Shown in pieces: positions 38,115-48,466 of a stretch of 64,000 bases of DNA. The stretch's first letter is position 1, and every line of letters starts with the position of its first letter. The position numbers were made by a program, and so were the translations under genes. Source of the DNA: Microbulbifer sp. VAAF005. Lineage in GTDB: Bacteria > Pseudomonadota > Gammaproteobacteria > Pseudomonadales > Cellvibrionaceae. The notes below the pieces were generated by a model that saw only the letters and a program-made list of their open reading frames with translations, was not told where the DNA came from and did not search any database. The stretch spans positions 2,277,001-2,341,000 of the forward strand of contig NZ_CP120233.1 of NCBI RefSeq assembly GCF_030012985.1, read 5' to 3'.

Positions 38115-38354
38115 CACAAAGGCCTCCACCTTTACTCCAAGTGGGGTCCATTTGATCCAGAGGTGGCCCTTTGTCGGCCCTTTTCCCCTGCCACCCTCCT
38201 CACGAGTTGAAGCCCCCAAGCGACTCAACCATAATAGCCGCCCTGCGCGGCATTCGACGGTGCTCACAAGGAAGGTGCTAGTCTCACCTTAACCCTGCCG
38301 ACGCCATTGCCGCTGTTCGCGCCACTCCGCCCTAGGGCTTTAACCGGACCTGTT

Positions 38355-38930
38355 ATGACCGAATTTGCCGTCATTCTGCTCAGCACCATCTTGGTCAATA
38401 ATTATGTGTTAGTGCAGTTTCTCGGCCTGTGCCCGTTTATGGGAGTTTCCAATAAACTGGAGACCGCTGTGGGTATGGCCGGCGCTACCACCTTTGTACT
38501 TACTTTGGCCTCTATTTGTTCATACCTGGTCAACACCTATCTGTTGGCCCCCTTTGGTATTGAAGATCTTCGCACCATCTCATTTATTCTGGTGATTGCT
38601 GTTGTCGTACAGTTCACGCAGATGTTTATCCAGAAGACCAGCCCCTTGATGTACAAGGTGTTAGGCGTTTTTCTACCGCTGATCACTACCAACTGTGCCG
38701 TGTTGGGTGTCGCTCTACAGAACACTATGAAAGCGCACACTTTTATACAGTCCACTCTTTACGGATTTGGCGCAGCAGTGGGTTTCTCCCTGGTATTAAT
38801 CTTGTTTTCCTCGATGCGCGAGCGCCTCTTTGCCGCCGATGTCCCGCTGCCATTTCGCGGCGCCGCAATCGGTATGGTCACTGCCGGACTGATGTCACTG
38901 GCATTTATGGGCTTTAGCGGTCTGGTATAG
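38355..38930 (+). CDS. rsxA: Rsx/Rnf electron-transport complex subunit A
   Basis: Integral membrane subunit of the ion-translocating ferredoxin:NAD oxidoreductase-like complex (Rnf; called Rsx where it resets SoxR). From ATG 38355 the protein is 191-192 aa: [20 protein letters not shown], then [19 protein letters not shown]. Six helices and the paired NCAV cysteine position match. The frame extends upstream but homologues start here. First gene of rsxABCDGE, all on one strand with overlaps. Confidence 0.96.
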   Translation: MTEFAVILLSTILVNNYVLVQFLGLCPFMGVSNKLETAVGMAGATTFVLTLASICSYLVNTYLLAPFGIEDLRTISFILVIAVVVQFTQMFIQKTSPLMYKVLGVFLPLITTNCAVLGVALQNTMKAHTFIQSTLYGFGAAVGFSLVLILFSSMRERLFAADVPLPFRGAAIGMVTAGLMSLAFMGFSGLV

Positions 38931-38939
38931 GATTTCGAT

Positions 38940-39552
38940 ATGCTGGACTGGATTTCACAAATTTCTTCTCCCCTACTGGTGCTCGGTGGCATGGCATTGG
39001 TATTCGGTGCCCTGCTGGGTTTCGCCGCCGTTCGCTTCCGGGTGGAGGGTGACCCGCTCGTTGAGCAGGTCGATGCCCTGTTGCCACAGACTCAATGTGG
39101 CCAGTGTGGCTACCCCGGCTGTCGCCCCTACGCAGAAGCGATAGTGCACGGCGATACCATCAACAAGTGCCCCCGGCGGGCAGGCCACTATCAATGAGTT
39201 GGCCAATCTGCTGGATATAGAGCCCATGCCGTTGGACGCCGAGCACGGTATTGAAGATGTAAAAAAAGTGGCATTTATCCGCGAGGCAGAGTGCATCGGT
39301 TGCACCAAATGTATTCAGGCCTGCCCGGTAGATGCCATTGCCGGCGCCGCCAAATATATGCACACGGTAATCACCGATGAGTGCACAGGGTGTGACCTTT
39401 GTGTCGAACCCTGCCCCGTTGACTGTATCGATATGGTTCCCCTGGAAACCGCTTTACAGGATTGGCATCCACACAAGCCCAGCGATAGCTCGGCGCTGAT
39501 TGCCAGCGATCGCCGCACTATTCAAGAACATACCGGGGGAGGCGCGGTTTGA
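38940..39552 (+). CDS. rsxB: Rsx/Rnf complex subunit B, frameshifted by one C
   Basis: Cytoplasmic Fe-S subunit. The first frame (38940-~39170) gives a membrane helix ([20 protein letters not shown]) and the CGQCGYPGC cluster motif. The second frame (~39175-39552) gives [18 protein letters not shown] and two ferredoxin motifs ([32 protein letters not shown]). The C run 39170-39174 is one base too long: with four C the join reads [13 protein letters not shown] as in other RsxB. A real break in a core subunit is less likely than an error. Intended length ~203 aa. Confidence 0.9.
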
Positions 39553-41675
39553 ACCCCGTAGATAGCAAGACCAAGCAAAGAGAGGCCGTTCAGGAGAGAC
39601 GCGCAGCCCGCGAGGCACAACTAATTGCCAGTGAAAAAGCGCGCGAGCTGCGCCCCAACGACTTCCCCGGCGGAGTGCACCCTCCCGAGAACAAACACCA
39701 GAGTACCGGTGAGCCTATAGGAGTGATCCCCCTCGCCGAGGACTTGATCGTACCACTGCTACAGCACTCCGGTACCACCGCCATACCGCTGGTGAACCTC
39801 GGTGATAAGGTATTAAAGGGGCAAAAGATTGCCGAAGCCGACGGTTTCATTAGCTGTCCAGTGCATGCTCCCAGCTCCGGCAGGGTTATGGCCATTGAAC
39901 CCTATCCAGTACCCCACCCTTCGGGTCTGCTGGAGGACTGCATTGTCATTCGCACAGACGGCGATGATGCCTGGTGCGAACTCACCCCGTGCGAAGATTA
40001 CCTTCAGGTTTCACCGATAGAGCTTCTGGATAAGATCCGCGACTGCGGTATTGCCGGCATGGGCGGTGCAGGGTTTCCAACCGCTGTGAAGCTAGACCCT
40101 CACGGCGGCGCCGAAATTGATACTTTGATTATCAATGGCACAGAGTGTGAACCCTATATCACTGCCGACGATATGCTAATGCGGGAGCGTGCCGACGAAA
40201 TTATCGCCGGCGTGGAAATTCTTGCCCATATCCTCGACCAGCCCGAACGGGTATTGATTGGTATCGAAGACAATAAGCCCAAAGCTATCCGCGCGATGCG
40301 CAAAGCTGTCGAAGGCACTCGATTCGATATCGTGGTATTCCCCACAAAGTATCCGTCCGGCGGCGAAAAACAGCTGATTCAAATCCTTACCGGCCGAGAA
40401 GTGCCCAACAAAGGGCTACCGGCTAACGTGGGGATTGTATGCCAGAATGTCGGCACTGCTCGCGCGGTATATCGCGCGATTCGGTTTGGCGAACCCCTGA
40501 TCAGCCGAGTGACGACTGTTGTCGGCAAAGCGCTGGAGCAGCAGCGCAATATCGATGTACCTATCGGCACTCCCATAGAACATATCCTCAAATATCACGG
40601 TGTCCATCGCGGCCTGATGCAAAAGGTGATCATCGGCGGTCCGATGATGGGTTATACGATTGACGATCAACGCGCCCCAATCGTGAAAACCACCAACTGC
40701 CTACTGGTACCGACCCATGAGGAGCTACCGCCAGCACCGGTGGCCCAAGCTTGTATTCGCTGCGGTTTTTGCGCAGAGGCATGCCCGGCTTCCCTGCTAC
40801 CGCAACAACTCTATTGGTATGCCCGCGCCGACGAACGGGAGAAGCTACAGGCCTATAACCTGTTTGACTGTATCGAGTGCGGTGCCTGCTCTTACGTCTG
40901 CCCCAGTACGATTCCCCTGGTTCAGTACTATCGCGCTGCCAAAGGCGCAATTCGCACTGCTGAAGCGGAAAAAGAGAAGTCCGATCGCGCACGCGATCGT
41001 TTCGAATTCCGCAAGTTGCGCCTTGAAAAAGCTGAAAAAGAGAAAGAAGCAAAACGCGAAGCCCGGCGCAAAGCCGCTGAACAAGCTCGCCAGCAAAGGG
41101 AACAAAACCCTGAATCTCCGACAGCCAAAGCTGAGAAGCAGGAAGCAGATGTTGTTGCCGCCGCCCTGGCGCGAGTTAAGTCCCGCCAGGAGGACCCTAA
41201 GCAGCTTTTAGCCCGCGCCCAGCGTACTTTCTCCAGTGCCGAGAGCCGGGTGGAACGCATGCGTAACAAACTGGAAGCTGCCGATGAGAGCCAGCGCGAC
41301 CAATTGGCAGCGCAACTCAAGGCTGCTGAAGTGAAATTGCAGGAAGCACAACACAAGTTGACCCTTGCCGAACGACGCGCCGATAGGGATACCACCCGGG
41401 AGCCCAACCAGGAAGAAACCAGTGCAGCTGTGCGGGCAATTACCAAAGCCCGTGCCTCCGCAGAGGCGCGGGCCCAGATGAGTGACGCCGACAGACTTGC
41501 TGCAGATATCGAAGCACTACGCAAGCGCGTCGCCAAAGCTGAGACTCGCCTGCAAAAGGCTCGTGATGAAGATGATGCCAATCTGGGCGCATTCGAAAGT
41601 GCCCTGGAGAAGCTACAAAAGAAACTGGAAGACAAAATGCGCGAACAACAAGCAGCACAGGACGGAAAGCAATAA
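39549..41675 (+). CDS. rsxC: Rsx/Rnf complex subunit C, long Ala/Lys/Glu tail
   Basis: Peripheral Fe-S/flavin subunit, NADH site. The 708-aa product starts at TTG overlapping the rsxB stop. Motifs are [20 protein letters not shown] near the N-terminus, [23 protein letters not shown], and two ferredoxin motifs near residues ~401 and ~439 ([34 protein letters not shown]). Residues ~470-708 are a charged coiled coil rich in Ala, Lys, Glu and Arg, typical of gammaproteobacterial RsxC and of unknown purpose. Confidence 0.95.
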   Translation: MNPVDSKTKQREAVQERRAAREAQLIASEKARELRPNDFPGGVHPPENKHQSTGEPIGVIPLAEDLIVPLLQHSGTTAIPLVNLGDKVLKGQKIAEADGFISCPVHAPSSGRVMAIEPYPVPHPSGLLEDCIVIRTDGDDAWCELTPCEDYLQVSPIELLDKIRDCGIAGMGGAGFPTAVKLDPHGGAEIDTLIINGTECEPYITADDMLMRERADEIIAGVEILAHILDQPERVLIGIEDNKPKAIRAMRKAVEGTRFDIVVFPTKYPSGGEKQLIQILTGREVPNKGLPANVGIVCQNVGTARAVYRAIRFGEPLISRVTTVVGKALEQQRNIDVPIGTPIEHILKYHGVHRGLMQKVIIGGPMMGYTIDDQRAPIVKTTNCLLVPTHEELPPAPVAQACIRCGFCAEACPASLLPQQLYWYARADEREKLQAYNLFDCIECGACSYVCPSTIPLVQYYRAAKGAIRTAEAEKEKSDRARDRFEFRKLRLEKAEKEKEAKREARRKAAEQARQQREQNPESPTAKAEKQEADVVAAALARVKSRQEDPKQLLARAQRTFSSAESRVERMRNKLEAADESQRDQLAAQLKAAEVKLQEAQHKLTLAERRADRDTTREPNQEETSAAVRAITKARASAEARAQMSDADRLAADIEALRKRVAKAETRLQKARDEDDANLGAFESALEKLQKKLEDKMREQQAAQDGKQ

Positions 41676-42727
41676 TGTCTCTGATGCGCGCCACCTCCCC
41701 TCACGCCCGTTCCGGCAATGACACCACTAAAGTCATGCTACAAGTCGCCGCGGCCACCATACCCGGTGTGCTGGCGATGGTGATTTATTTCGGTATCGGG
41801 GTGCTGATCAATATTGCCCTGTGCACAATCACAGCGCTTCTGTGTGAAGCAGCGGTAATGAGATTGCGCGGCAGGCCGGCAGCATTCTATCTGCGGGATT
41901 GCAGTGCTTTTGTAACTGCACTGCTGCTCGGTATCGCGCTTCCAGCCTACTGTGCTTGGTGGCTGCCGATAGTGGGCACTGCGGTGGCAATTGTCCTGGC
42001 CAAGCATCTTTATGGCGGCATGGGGTACAACCCATTTAACCCCGCAATGGTGGGCTATGTTGTCCTGCTGATTAGTTTCCCGGTAGATATGACCCGCTGG
42101 GTGGGAGCTGCAGAGGTTATTGGCGGGACACCCAGCCTGGAAGAAGCCTTCTCTCTGGTAATCGGTAGCTACAATGTCGATGGTTTTACCCGCGCTACAC
42201 CGCTGGAAATCGTGCGGTTAAACGAGTCAGTGCTTCTCTCCCAGCTCTATGAAATGGAGCCGGTCCTCAATAAAGGCACATTTGCTGGAGTCGGTTGGGA
42301 AACCGTCAGCTTCGGATTCCTGTTAGGTGGGCTGTTCTTATTATTTCGCGGCATTATTACCTGGCATGCTCCGGTTGCCATGCTCGCCACCCTCACTCTG
42401 ATTTCCCTGTTTTTCTACGACAGCGGCAGTTCCTTGTCAGAGGGATCCCCCGTACTGCATTTATTTTCTGGGGCCACCATGTTTGGGGCCTTCTTTATTA
42501 TTACCGACCCTGTCAGCGGTGCCACCAGTAACCGGGGCCGCCTGATTTTTGGGGCCGGTGTTGGGCTGCTCACTTATGTAATCCGGGCCTGGGGCACTTA
42601 CCCCGATGCGGTGGCTTTTGCTGTATTGCTGATGAACTTTGCAACACCAACCATTGATAACTACACGCTTCCACGGACCTATGGCCACAAGGGCTCCCGC
42701 CGCGCTACCGACCTGGAGGAGAGCTGA
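41675..42727 (+). CDS. rsxD: Rsx/Rnf complex subunit D
   Basis: Integral membrane flavoprotein subunit, 350 aa. About eight to ten helices; GMGYNPFNPAMVGYVVLLIS and TDPVSGATSNRGRLIFGAGV carry the covalent-FMN threonine motif (SGAT). TAATG overlap with the rsxC stop and TGATG overlap with rsxG show tight coupling. Confidence 0.95.
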   Translation: MSLMRATSPHARSGNDTTKVMLQVAAATIPGVLAMVIYFGIGVLINIALCTITALLCEAAVMRLRGRPAAFYLRDCSAFVTALLLGIALPAYCAWWLPIVGTAVAIVLAKHLYGGMGYNPFNPAMVGYVVLLISFPVDMTRWVGAAEVIGGTPSLEEAFSLVIGSYNVDGFTRATPLEIVRLNESVLLSQLYEMEPVLNKGTFAGVGWETVSFGFLLGGLFLLFRGIITWHAPVAMLATLTLISLFFYDSGSSLSEGSPVLHLFSGATMFGAFFIITDPVSGATSNRGRLIFGAGVGLLTYVIRAWGTYPDAVAFAVLLMNFATPTIDNYTLPRTYGHKGSRRATDLEES

Positions 42728-43431
42728 TGCTTAAACAGTCAATGGCCTCCAATGCCGCCGTTCTCACTCTTATCGCCCTGGTCACTGCAGGTACACTCGC
42801 AGTGACCCAGATTACGACTAAAGAGCCGATTGAGAGAGCTATCCGGGAAGCTTCGGCGAAAGCACTACTGGAAATTATCCCATTGGAACGCCACAGTAAT
42901 GACATGTTGGTAGACACCTATCCAATTCCAAAACCTTACTGGAATCAGCTAGGCCTACAACAAGGTGGAGATATCAATCTCGCGCGGGAAGAAGACGGAA
43001 AAGTCTCCGCAGTCATTGTGCCCGCAGTCACACCGGATGGATATTCCGGCCCGATAAAAATACTCGTTGGTGTGAATCGCGATGGCACCATTGCTGGCGT
43101 CAGGGTGACAAGCCACACAGAAACTCCGGGGCTGGGCGATAAAGTCGAGCTGAAAAAAAGTAACTGGGTGCTCCAGTTTGACGGCCTGTCACTAAAAAAT
43201 CCGCCCTCAGCCGATTGGAAAGTACAGAAGGATGGCGGTGTTTTTGATGAATTTACTGGCGCAACAATTACTCCTCGCGCTGTTGTCAATGAAGTACACC
43301 AAGTGCTTGAGTTTGTAGCCCAGCACCACGAACAAATATTTAATGCGCCAATGTCCAAGCGAGCAGTAGAGATTGAGAGCTCTGAAATCGACTCGGAACA
43401 AGTACCTGCGGCGGTTGAGGAGCAGAACTGA
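42727..43431 (+). CDS. rsxG: Rsx/Rnf complex subunit G
   Basis: Single-span subunit with covalently bound FMN on the periplasmic side. The 234-aa protein has an N-terminal helix ([19 protein letters not shown]), [19 protein letters not shown], and [17 protein letters not shown] with the FMN-linking threonine. The last ~30 residues are an acidic extension ([18 protein letters not shown]). Overlaps rsxD and rsxE by 1-4 nt. Confidence 0.95.
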   Translation: MLKQSMASNAAVLTLIALVTAGTLAVTQITTKEPIERAIREASAKALLEIIPLERHSNDMLVDTYPIPKPYWNQLGLQQGGDINLAREEDGKVSAVIVPAVTPDGYSGPIKILVGVNRDGTIAGVRVTSHTETPGLGDKVELKKSNWVLQFDGLSLKNPPSADWKVQKDGGVFDEFTGATITPRAVVNEVHQVLEFVAQHHEQIFNAPMSKRAVEIESSEIDSEQVPAAVEEQN

Positions 43432-44144
43432 TGGCAACTCCCGGCTACACAGAAATCGCCCAAAATGGGCTGTGGAAAAATAACCCCGCGCTGGTGCAAT
43501 TGCTTGGCCTCTGTCCCCTGCTGGCGGTCACCGGTTCCGTAGTGAACGGCATCGGCCTCGGTTTGGCCACTACCGGAGTTCTCACCTGCTCCAACCTTGC
43601 GGTCTCCCTAATCCGACGACAAATTCCGGATACTGTCCGTTTACCAGCCTCCGTTATGATCATCGCCACCTTCGTTACCTGCGTTGAGCTATTGATGAAG
43701 GCTTATACCTACGAGCTTTACTTGGTGCTAGGTATTTTTATCCCGCTAATCGTAACCAACTGTGCGATCCTCGGGCGAGCAGATGCTTTTGCCAGTAAAA
43801 ACCCCGTGCTTCCGTCCCTGGCAGATGGATTTATGATGGGTATAGGTTTCACTGCAGTACTCATCGCCATTGGCGCAGTCAGAGAAATTCTTGGCCAAGG
43901 CACGCTATTTTCAGATATGGACTTGTTATTTGGTTCAATGGCAAAAGATTGGGGTATTTCCATTTTTGGCAGTGACTATCCAGGCGTTCTTGTTGCCGTG
44001 CTTCCTCCCGGTGCATTCCTTGTCGCCGGCTTATTGATCGCAGCAAAAAACGCCATTGATATCGGTATTGAAAGACATAAAAGCCAGAAAGTTAAGATCA
44101 TTCCAGGCTCAAAGCGCGTACGTGTTACCGGAAAAATCTCTTAA
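43431..44144 (+). CDS. rsxE: Rsx/Rnf complex subunit E
   Basis: Integral membrane subunit, paralogue of RsxA. The 237-aa protein includes [40 protein letters not shown] and [20 protein letters not shown], six helices in total. It ends the operon. The nth (endonuclease III) gene that often follows rsxE is not here; a terminator-like hairpin and then a TetR gene follow. Confidence 0.95.
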   Translation: MATPGYTEIAQNGLWKNNPALVQLLGLCPLLAVTGSVVNGIGLGLATTGVLTCSNLAVSLIRRQIPDTVRLPASVMIIATFVTCVELLMKAYTYELYLVLGIFIPLIVTNCAILGRADAFASKNPVLPSLADGFMMGIGFTAVLIAIGAVREILGQGTLFSDMDLLFGSMAKDWGISIFGSDYPGVLVAVLPPGAFLVAGLLIAAKNAIDIGIERHKSQKVKIIPGSKRVRVTGKIS

Positions 44145-44165
44145 GATAAGCAGCAGCTAACCAAT

Positions 44166-44224
44166 TTAATTCTGCAATTGAATGGCTATTTATCCTGCCA
44201 ATCGATTGCAGAACTTAATTTTTT
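44166..44224 (+). terminator. Terminator of the rsx operon
   Basis: TTCTGCAAT (44170-44178) / ATTGCAGAA (44205-44213), extended by TTAA / TTAA, with a 26-nt loop, followed by six T. It starts 22 nt after rsxE. The loop is large, so strength is uncertain. Confidence 0.55.
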
Positions 44225-44296
44225 CACCAAAAGCCAAAATGTGAACCCCCTCACTAATCTATATCTTGCGGATTTTTCATCTTTCACTTTTTCAGT

Positions 44297-44313
44297 ATGA
44301 TGAGATACATCAT
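44297..44313. promoter_or_regulatory. Possible operator upstream of the TetR gene
   Basis: ATGATG (44297-44302) / CATCAT (44308-44313) around AGATA, a 17-bp dyad in the 333-nt region between rsxE and the TetR gene. TetR proteins often bind such sites at their own promoter. No other gene is seen in this AT-rich gap. Confidence 0.35.
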
Positions 44314-44477
44314 CAAATCCCCACTTTTTTACATTTATTGCGCTGTACCAGTGCAATATTCGTGTAATCGAATGTAATAGCATTATTCCCTTTTTTTAAT
44401 TTTGTTTGGCTAGAATGGCACGGCCGACCAGCTTCACCTTGCTATCGGCGCCAACGCAATAAGACAGGGATAATGCT

Positions 44478-45185
44478 ATGACTGTAGACACTGGAAAGTC
44501 TGAATTGGTCTACCACGGCCGCCGGGCCCAACGCGCAGATAGCCGTCTGCGGCGCAAGGCGATTCTAGAGGCCACCCTGAGACTGATCGTTAAAGAAGGT
44601 ATCCGCGGCATCAGGCACCGTGCAGTCGCCCGCGAAGCTAACGTTCCTCTCGCGGCTACTACTTATTATTTCAAAGACCTGAATGACCTGATCAGCGATT
44701 CATTTACTTATTTTGTTGAGCAGGGACTCGAGGCTACACGCCAACTGCATGAAGAGAGTTTTAGTGCGGCACGTAATTTATCCGCACAGGAACGGGCATC
44801 ACATAGCAGTCGTAAACTGCTGATTCAACAATTGACCCGTTTTATTCTTACTCATGTCCGCACCCAGGCTGAAGACCGGGATCGCAGATTGGTTGAACTA
44901 GCATTCCGCAATGAAGCGCTTCGCAATGAGCAGCTGACCCGCGCGGTGCGGATGGCCAATCACGCCAGAGAGTCAATGATCAAGGAATTCTTCCAATTAC
45001 TGGGTCTAGCAGATTCTGAAGCGGCTGCACAAATTGCTCACGGTACGATCCTGAACCTTGAGTATGAAATTTTGAGTGGTGCTATTGCTATCGACTCGCC
45101 GCTGTTGGAACGCACCGTCACCTTGATGATCAACGGATTAATTCCAGCGGCAACAGTTGTTGCTGAAACTGCAGCATACGGCTGA
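44478..45185 (+). CDS. TetR-family transcriptional regulator
   Basis: A 235-residue regulator. The N-terminal HTH (~25-75; RKAILEATLRLIVKEGIRGI, RHRAVAREANVPLAATTYYF) is clear, followed by an all-helical ligand domain (LAFRNEALRNEQLTRAVRMA). The longer-than-usual basic N-tail (HGRRAQRADSRLRRK) is notable. It is preceded by an AT-rich region with a small dyad. Target genes are unknown; neighbouring genes are on the opposite strand or belong to rsx. Confidence 0.9.
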   Translation: MTVDTGKSELVYHGRRAQRADSRLRRKAILEATLRLIVKEGIRGIRHRAVAREANVPLAATTYYFKDLNDLISDSFTYFVEQGLEATRQLHEESFSAARNLSAQERASHSSRKLLIQQLTRFILTHVRTQAEDRDRRLVELAFRNEALRNEQLTRAVRMANHARESMIKEFFQLLGLADSEAAAQIAHGTILNLEYEILSGAIAIDSPLLERTVTLMINGLIPAATVVAETAAYG

Positions 45186-45215
45186 ATCTTTCTGAATTAC
45201 TCGTCTCCAGGAAAC

Positions 45216-45242
45216 GGGTATGGAGTTGTCCCCTCCATACCC
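45216..45242. terminator. Strong hairpin between the TetR and diheme cytochrome genes
   Basis: Perfect 10-bp arms GGGTATGGAG (45216-45225) / CTCCATACCC (45233-45242) with a 7-nt loop, between convergent genes. T tracts are weak. Probably a shared transcript end. Confidence 0.55.
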
Positions 45243-45286
45243 AACTCCTCTTTATATAGCTCTTTCCAGATAGCTTCCAATAAAGA

Positions 45287-46447
45287 TTAAGTGCAGCTTC
45301 CCGGTAGGGAGCTTACCCACTGCTTTAGTAATTCAACGCCCTCTGTATGCACCATGCTTCTACCTAATTCAGGCATCATGGCCCCAGGCGCGGTAGACTC
45401 TAAACGAAAATTCAAAATAGAATTTTCAGGCTCTCCCGGTACTATTGCGAATAAATGCCCTCCACTGCCTGTACCCGCAGCAATAGGCGGTTTACATAGC
45501 CCAAGTTTGCGCCAATCAGTTTCGCCATGATGCAACATAAGCCCTGAGGTATCTGCCGGCCCAGTGGGATTGTGGCAGTGGCCACAATTGATATCCAAAT
45601 ATGCCCTGGCGCGATCTTCCAGCGACACAGTCGCATCGTAAATATTGGCATTTCTCGGCAAACTTTTCAGATCAGGCAGTCCACGTAAATAGCCAGCCTT
45701 TTGCCAAAACAGCAATTGATTTTCTACTCCGCTACGGTAGGGAAAGTCTTTATTCAGATGTCGAGCCTTAGGGCCGAGAGGAGAAATGGCTTTTTCAGTA
45801 AACTTTTCTGCATGGCAACCAGCACATTGATTGGCGTCAGGTACTACATAACTAAGGTTTTCCTGCTGTCCGTTCAGGCTAGCCAACTGAAAATTTTTCA
45901 CATCACCAGCAATCTCAAGAGTTGCCTCAGTCTGCTCTTTATTCCAGACATAGGGCAGCGCCTGCCAATTTTCCTGCCTGCGGATTAAAAGCCGTGTCTC
46001 AACGAGACGGACACGATTTAAATCAAGTGCCTGCCCAAAGCGCCCCTCAACATAATCTGTAGAAAAATCATCGGTACGACGAACTACACCAATACTCTCC
46101 TGTGGATAGTAAAATGTCTTGCTTAAGATAGTTCCGACAGGGTAATGAAACTGTTCTTCTCCGTAGGTTGCAAAAGCCCCCTCAGGCAGCCAGATAGTTC
46201 TGAACTTATGAGCATAATCGGTAAATAACCCCGTATTTAAATCATAAGGTAATGCTCTTTCTGCAGGGAAGAGCACACTTTTCTCCAGCCTCAATAAATT
46301 CCATGCACTGAGTTTTTCGGGTACCTCTTCTGCTGGGAATAAATGAACACCCTTTTTGTATGATTCACACCCCGCAAGGCCAATCAATAATATAAGGCTC
46401 CAAATAGAGTAGATAAGTTGCCTACTTATTTGATTATTATTCTTCAT
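45287..46447 (-). CDS. Diheme c-type cytochrome lipoprotein (SO_2930/HNE_0200 family)
   Basis: A 386-residue lipoprotein: N-terminal helix and lipobox LAGC with Cys27. Two CxxCH heme sites are visible, CAGCH at ~208-212 and CGHCH at ~288-292. The block RLEKSVLFPAERALPYDLNT and DYAHKFRTIWLPEG are family features, and the C-terminal MMPELGRSMVHTEGVELL supplies a probable Met ligand. It overlaps the beta-helix gene upstream by about 11 nt. The two families are recurrent partners, suggesting a coupled extracytoplasmic redox/polymer function whose substrate is unknown. Confidence 0.82.
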   Translation of the reverse strand: MKNNNQISRQLIYSIWSLILLIGLAGCESYKKGVHLFPAEEVPEKLSAWNLLRLEKSVLFPAERALPYDLNTGLFTDYAHKFRTIWLPEGAFATYGEEQFHYPVGTILSKTFYYPQESIGVVRRTDDFSTDYVEGRFGQALDLNRVRLVETRLLIRRQENWQALPYVWNKEQTEATLEIAGDVKNFQLASLNGQQENLSYVVPDANQCAGCHAEKFTEKAISPLGPKARHLNKDFPYRSGVENQLLFWQKAGYLRGLPDLKSLPRNANIYDATVSLEDRARAYLDINCGHCHNPTGPADTSGLMLHHGETDWRKLGLCKPPIAAGTGSGGHLFAIVPGEPENSILNFRLESTAPGAMMPELGRSMVHTEGVELLKQWVSSLPGSCT

Positions 46448-47732
46448 TAGCTACCTCTATCACTGCCAAATGGTCTTCATTTTCCAGCTTTGAATCAAAG
46501 TCTAAAACTACTTTGGCAAGCTTTTCCAAATGACACTGATGAGGTGCTATATCCGTGGATATATTCTTATACTCATTTCCAAAATCTATATTGAGAATTC
46601 CTGCAGGTTCGTTATCAATACATAACTTTAATGCCTCAGGTATTTGACCATCCACCAGTTTACTTTGATCAACAACCCCATCCCAAAGAATATCCGGCAG
46701 TGTACCTGATATTCCAAACATAGCTAACTTCAGAGCTTTTAACTTAAGATGATCTGGCGATGTACCACCGCCAGAAAAGTTATTGGCATAGATATAAATC
46801 CCCTCTGGGTATGGGTCAAAGTCAGCTTGCGTAGACTTATCACTATAGTATCCAGCCGTAAAATAGCTGCTGATCAATATGTTAGCAGTATCATTATCAG
46901 AAATATCATTTTCAAAAATCTCCACCCGATCATTCGAGTTAATAACCACCCCAGATCCTGCTGGCACGGCAGCAACTGGCGTGCCCTCATGGCCAAAATT
47001 TTTAGTATTATTATTCTTTATCTGGTTATTGTAGATACGTGTACTGTGCCCTGGCTGCGGAAGATTAGGCATATTAAAAACAAGAATTCCCCCAGTATTA
47101 TTCACAGCAATATTGTTGTAAACATCTGCACCGATCGTATTCTCTACCTCAATACCCGCCACATTAAATTCTGCACGGCTATTGCGAACAATAACATTCC
47201 GCGACTGACCGACATAAATCCCTGCATCTGAAGCACCAATAGCTACCACACCATCGATTAAAGTATTTTCAGTCTGTACAGGATAAATACCATAGGCACC
47301 ATTCTGGGTAGATGGGCCATTGGTCCATTCAACACGAACATCCCTGATGATAATGTTTTTGCCTTCATTAATTTTCAGGGCATCGCCTATGGTATCCTCA
47401 ATAGCCAACCCCTCAATAATAAAGTTACTGGCATTAACTAATATCCCCTCAGCACCCTGAATTTGCCCCTCAAAGGAGAGGACAGATTTATCCATGCCAG
47501 CTCCACGTAGCGTTACCCCATCAATATTCAGGGATAAACTACGATTAATATGGAATTTACCCTCAGGAATAGTAATAACATCCCCGGTCTTTGCAGATAT
47601 CAGTTTTTTTAATAGTTGCTTTTGAAAATCAACCTTACTGGAACTGTCCTCAACTCTGGATTCAGGCCGTTCAGAACATCCAACGGATACTATTAAAGCC
47701 AGAATTACTCCCATATACGCTAAAGTCTTCAT
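46437..47732 (-). CDS. Parallel beta-helix lipoprotein, partner of the diheme cytochrome
   Basis: From ATG 47732 (AAGGTG ~7 nt upstream) the product is 431 aa with a lipobox (VSVGC). Repeats of right-handed beta-helix type run from ~45 to ~330: GVTLRGAGMDKSVLSFEGQI, NASNFIIEGLAIEDTIGDAL, NTLIDGVVAIGASDAGIYVG, SRNVIVRNSRAEFNVAGIEV, with typical Asn ladders. Such folds act as polysaccharide lyases or epimerases; no catalytic residues can be assigned. Gene overlap with the diheme cytochrome indicates co-expression. Confidence 0.82.
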   Translation of the reverse strand: MKTLAYMGVILALIVSVGCSERPESRVEDSSSKVDFQKQLLKKLISAKTGDVITIPEGKFHINRSLSLNIDGVTLRGAGMDKSVLSFEGQIQGAEGILVNASNFIIEGLAIEDTIGDALKINEGKNIIIRDVRVEWTNGPSTQNGAYGIYPVQTENTLIDGVVAIGASDAGIYVGQSRNVIVRNSRAEFNVAGIEVENTIGADVYNNIAVNNTGGILVFNMPNLPQPGHSTRIYNNQIKNNNTKNFGHEGTPVAAVPAGSGVVINSNDRVEIFENDISDNDTANILISSYFTAGYYSDKSTQADFDPYPEGIYIYANNFSGGGTSPDHLKLKALKLAMFGISGTLPDILWDGVVDQSKLVDGQIPEALKLCIDNEPAGILNIDFGNEYKNISTDIAPHQCHLEKLAKVVLDFDSKLENEDHLAVIEVANEE

Positions 47733-47951
47733 AGCCACACCTTTTATATAAATTATTGTCAATTGAGCTACTCAAACCTCAAATTGGCACCTTTGTACCA
47801 ATTTAAAGGTGAAAACAGGACTAAATACACACTTTGATACTATCCAACCAACACCTCGTTATCAAGGCGCTATTATTAGTACAGAAGACAACCCTAGAGA
47901 TTCATTTAAGCGCCATACTCCCAAAAACAAAAACCACTTATTGAAATCAAG

Positions 47952-48464
47952 ATGGCCAGCACTTCAATTAAAAAATGTCAGTTTTTGTGTTTTCTTATTT
48001 ACGTATTCTGCTCACTTGACGCTGCTGCCGAAATGATAGCGATACAGGTCTCTGCTCCTAATGGATCAAACCTCTACACAGAACAACCTATCGATAAAAG
48101 TACAGATATCAAAGGAAGCGAGCCTATCTATATCAAGATATCATCAACTCAATATCAAGCGATAAAATGCAAAGGCCCGTGGGGCGCTACAAAGTACAAA
48201 AAATGGATGACGGAGGGGCCTGGTTTCAAGCTCTACCAAAGTGATAAGCAGCTGCTCATTCAGGTTGTTGAACACCGGGTAATTAGCGCTGACATGGCCA
48301 TTAACTCCATGAGCATACATTGCATGGACGCAGAACCTAAACAAGTTATTAAATCAATAGCGGAGATAGTGATCGAAAGATCAATAAATTCAGAAGAAAT
48401 ACTAGAGTTTGATAACGGGTATAAATTATCTTACCAGTACTCAATTACAAAAGGAAAGCCGTAA
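47952..48464 (+). CDS. Exported hypothetical protein, 170 aa
   Basis: Signal peptide (KCQFLCFLIYVFCSLDAAAE, residues ~8-27), then a mostly beta-strand domain (IYIKISSTQYQAIKCKGPWG, LLIQVVEHRVISADMAINSM) with two cysteines that could pair. I do not recognise the family. AT-rich and flanked by genes on the other strand. Stop is 2 nt from the esterase stop, so convergent. Confidence 0.55.
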   Translation: MASTSIKKCQFLCFLIYVFCSLDAAAEMIAIQVSAPNGSNLYTEQPIDKSTDIKGSEPIYIKISSTQYQAIKCKGPWGATKYKKWMTEGPGFKLYQSDKQLLIQVVEHRVISADMAINSMSIHCMDAEPKQVIKSIAEIVIERSINSEEILEFDNGYKLSYQYSITKGKP

Positions 48465-48466
48465 GT

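Noticed and set aside
38940..39552. rsxB as a true pseudogene or programmed frameshift
   Set aside because: The only defect is one extra C in a five-C run, every other subunit is intact, and similar homopolymer indels recur in the window.
40928..41704. A 258-codon open frame antisense to the rsxC tail
   Set aside because: It arises from the Ala/Lys/Glu-rich coiled coil read backwards, giving Ser/Arg/Ala low complexity. rsxC is certain on the plus strand.
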